Position numbers and translations under genes: made by a program. A stretch of DNA of 16,031 nt from Pseudomonadota bacterium. Lineage in GTDB: Bacteria > Myxococcota_A > UBA796 > SXON01. Positions 14,821 through 16,031 of this stretch are shown here, piece after piece. The stretch spans positions 1 to 16,031 of the forward strand of contig SXOM01000181.1 of assembly GCA_005776735.1 (NCBI GenBank), written 5' to 3'. The notes under the pieces are model-generated. The model ran no database searches and was not told where the DNA came from. It worked only from the letters and a program-made list of their open reading frames with translations. The first letter of the stretch is position 1; the number at the start of each line of letters is the position of its first letter.

Positions 14821-15390
14821 CTGGGCCTGTGCGCGGCGGTACAGGCGGAGCTGGGCCCGCTGCCGGGGGTTGCGCTGGGGGTGGGCCCGCTCGCGGCCGG
14901 GGTGGCGGCGGCCCGTTGGCTTGATCGAGCAAGACCGAAGGCTGTATTATTGCTCGGAAGTGCCGGCGCGTACGCAGGGGGTCCCCCGGTCGGCGCGGTC
15001 GTCGCCGCCGGACGGTTGGGGCTCGGGTACGCGGCGGTCGGCCTGGGGGTGGGGTACGCGCCGCTGGCGCCCGGGCCGCTCCAGGCCGATGCGGGGCTCG
15101 CCGCGGCGCTGGCGCTGCCGGCGGTTCCGGTGCTCACGGTCGCGGCGATCACCACCGACCCTGTCCTGGCGACGTACTTCGGCGCCGACTGGGCGGTGGA
15201 GCACATGGAGGCGTACGCCGTGGCCTATGCCTGCGCCCAGGCGGGGGTGCCGTTCGCCGCCGTCCTGGGCATCACCAACCGAGTGGGCCCGGGCGCCCAC
15301 GCCGAGTGGTTGGTTCACCGCGATGCGGTCCACGCCGCGGTCCAGGCGGTCGCGGCGCGCCTCGTCGCGGGTTACCCGCCGGCCCCATGA
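14821..15390 (+). CDS. Futalosine hydrolase-like nucleosidase (MqnB-like)
   Basis: Futalosine hydrolase releases hypoxanthine in the alternative menaquinone pathway, which would suit a menaquinol-dependent NrfH. The 189-residue product has the nucleoside phosphorylase/nucleosidase pattern: N-terminal CAAVQAELGPLPG (4-16), the central LLLGSAGAY (43-51), the conserved VEHMEAYAVAYAC (126-138; the ME pair binds the ribose) and ITNRVGPGAHAEW (151-163). No ATG, GTG or TTG lies at the expected N-terminus. The only in-frame candidates are CTG at 14818, 14821 and 14827, so the start given is a best guess; the frame's upstream GTG and ATG codons lie well inside the esterase gene. Codons 32-47 are unusually AT-rich for this region. 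The stop overlaps the next ATG (ATGA). No other mqn gene is in view, so another nucleoside substrate is possible. Confidence 0.68.
   Translation: MGLCAAVQAELGPLPGVALGVGPLAAGVAAARWLDRARPKAVLLLGSAGAYAGGPPVGAVVAAGRLGLGYAAVGLGVGYAPLAPGPLQADAGLAAALALPAVPVLTVAAITTDPVLATYFGADWAVEHMEAYAVAYACAQAGVPFAAVLGITNRVGPGAHAEWLVHRDAVHAAVQAVAARLVAGYPPAP
14921..14950 (+). promoter_or_regulatory. Promoter-like sequence inside the nucleosidase gene
   Basis: TTGATC (14921-14926) and TATTAT (14945-14950) are 18 bases apart, the latter matching the -10 consensus at 5/6 positions. It lies in an approximately 48-base patch of about 50% GC inside a gene otherwise over 70% GC. If active it would make a message lacking the nucleosidase N-terminus but covering the next genes. 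The function is unproven. Confidence 0.3.
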
Positions 15391-15908
15391 ACCCCACGAT
15401 TCCTCGCGAACAGGTCCACCAGTGGTCGGAAGAGTGCGCGGCCCAGGGCCTCGCGTTCCAGTCGGTCGCCCGCCGCATCCTCGAGGACCAGGCGCGCCTG
15501 TCCCGCTTCTTCAAGGCCAACATCCCGACGATGCCCGGTCAGTCCGGCGAGGTGTCGTTGTACCTGCTGTCGGTGGTGGTCCGCATCTACGAACGCGCCG
15601 GGGGCCACCTCGGTCGCATCGGCACCAAGGAGATCGACGCCGCGACGCGCAAGATCCAGGGGTACGCGGCCCTGTTGATGCCGGCCGACGGGGGCTTCCC
15701 CAACCGCGTGCGCAACGTGGACGAGCGGTCGCAGCCCCACATCCTCGACGAAGCGCTCCATGCGCTCTTCGAGCGTGAAGAGAAGAAGGAGGGCGAGGTC
15801 GAGATGCCGCCCGAGCAGGCGGCGCTCGTCTTCCTGATGTTGTGGGCCGCGACCGAGGCGTGCAACCTCGCGTGGCAGCCGCCCAAGCAGGTGGAGTGGT
15901 CGGCCTGA
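15387..15908 (+). CDS. Unknown protein, mostly helical, 173 residues
   Basis: I do not recognise this family. The product has no signal peptide or clear membrane segment and is predicted mostly helical from its sequence pattern: QWSEECAAQGLAFQSVARRILEDQ (12-35), a hydrophobic segment EVSLYLLSVVVRIYERAG (55-72), an acidic/basic stretch EREEKKEGEVEMPPEQAA (129-146), and a C-terminal hydrophobic helix ALVFLMLWAATEACNLAW (146-163). It is likely cytoplasmic. The ATG overlaps the nucleosidase stop by four bases, so it is probably translated by coupling, since no ribosome site is visible. The next gene begins one base after its stop. A role shared with the flanking genes cannot be stated. Confidence 0.75.
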   Translation: MNPTIPREQVHQWSEECAAQGLAFQSVARRILEDQARLSRFFKANIPTMPGQSGEVSLYLLSVVVRIYERAGGHLGRIGTKEIDAATRKIQGYAALLMPADGGFPNRVRNVDERSQPHILDEALHALFEREEKKEGEVEMPPEQAALVFLMLWAATEACNLAWQPPKQVEWSA

Positions 15909-15909
15909 C

Positions 15910-16031
15910 ATGGGGCTGCGGGACGCGCTGAAGGCCAAGGTGAAGGCGGCGCTTTTCGGTGCGTCCGGGCCGAGCCCTGCCGGGTCCGCGGCCGCTCCGC
16001 CGGCCGCCGCTCCGCCGGCCGCCGCTCCGGC
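15910..16031 (+). CDS. Start of an Ala/Pro-rich protein, cut by the window end
   Basis: The ATG at 15910 follows the preceding stop by one base. The first 16 residues, MGLRDALKAKVKAALF, can form a basic amphipathic helix, followed by a Gly/Ser/Pro turn and an Ala/Pro linker encoded by a 15-base tandem repeat. About 40 residues are visible and the frame is open to the end of the window. N-terminal amphipathic helices plus Ala/Pro linkers often tether a downstream domain, but that domain is outside the window and no function is assigned. Confidence 0.6.
   Translation, partial: MGLRDALKAKVKAALFGASGPSPAGSAAAPPAAAPPAAAP
15994..16031 (+). repeat. 15-base tandem repeat encoding an Ala/Pro linker
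   Basis: The unit GCTCCGCCGGCCGCC occurs at 15994-16008 and 16009-16023, and a third, slightly changed copy starts at 16024 and is cut off. Each unit encodes Ala-Pro-Pro-Ala-Ala in frame, so copy-number change would lengthen or shorten the linker without a frameshift. Confidence 0.8.

Overview
The window (about 70% GC) reads as two unrelated pieces joined near position 2010. The first 2 kb is entirely minus-strand: a CsrA translational regulator, then the C-terminal two thirds of a DEAD-box RNA helicase, separated by a 541-base intergenic stretch and accompanied by two long, nearly perfect hairpins. The CsrA sequence, the long spacer and the hairpin style suggest a GC-rich planctomycete (Gemmata-like); this is inference. 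At about 2008-2013 the helicase reading frame breaks off just after the expected DEAD motif and continues without a gap into the 3' end of an nrfA gene on the same strand. A chimeric assembly join is the simplest explanation; a real rearrangement is possible.

The remaining 14 kb looks like a Myxococcota or other former-deltaproteobacterial genome: lipoproteins with thrombospondin type-3 calcium repeats, Asp/Thr/Gly linkers, a parvulin lipoprotein, a futalosine-hydrolase-like protein, dense coupled gene pairs and frequent GTG starts. From 1992 to 3949 lies nrfHA (minus), the membrane-anchored cytochrome c nitrite reductase. Divergent from it is an alginate-export-type outer-membrane porin (4195-5355, plus). 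The 245-base divergent spacer carries two facing sigma-54 (-24/-12) promoters and, between them, two TGTG-N8-CACA palindromes 23 bases apart. This is the layout expected for one enhancer-binding protein driving both nitrite reduction and a porin, and is the most interesting regulatory find.

From 5425 on all genes are on the plus strand: an ABC-F ATPase coupled to a spermidine-synthase-like protein; a sigma-70-like promoter followed by two coupled lipoprotein genes (TSP3 repeats plus a von Willebrand A domain; carboxypeptidase-regulatory plus glutamine-amidotransferase-like domain); a bacterial Dnmt2-type cytosine methyltransferase, probably acting on tRNA rather than DNA; a parvulin lipoprotein; a FabI/FabL-like reductase coupled to a secreted esterase-like lipoprotein; a futalosine-hydrolase-like nucleosidase coupled to an unknown protein; and the start of an Ala/Pro-rich protein cut by the window end. 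No tRNA, rRNA, CRISPR, transposase or phage gene was seen.
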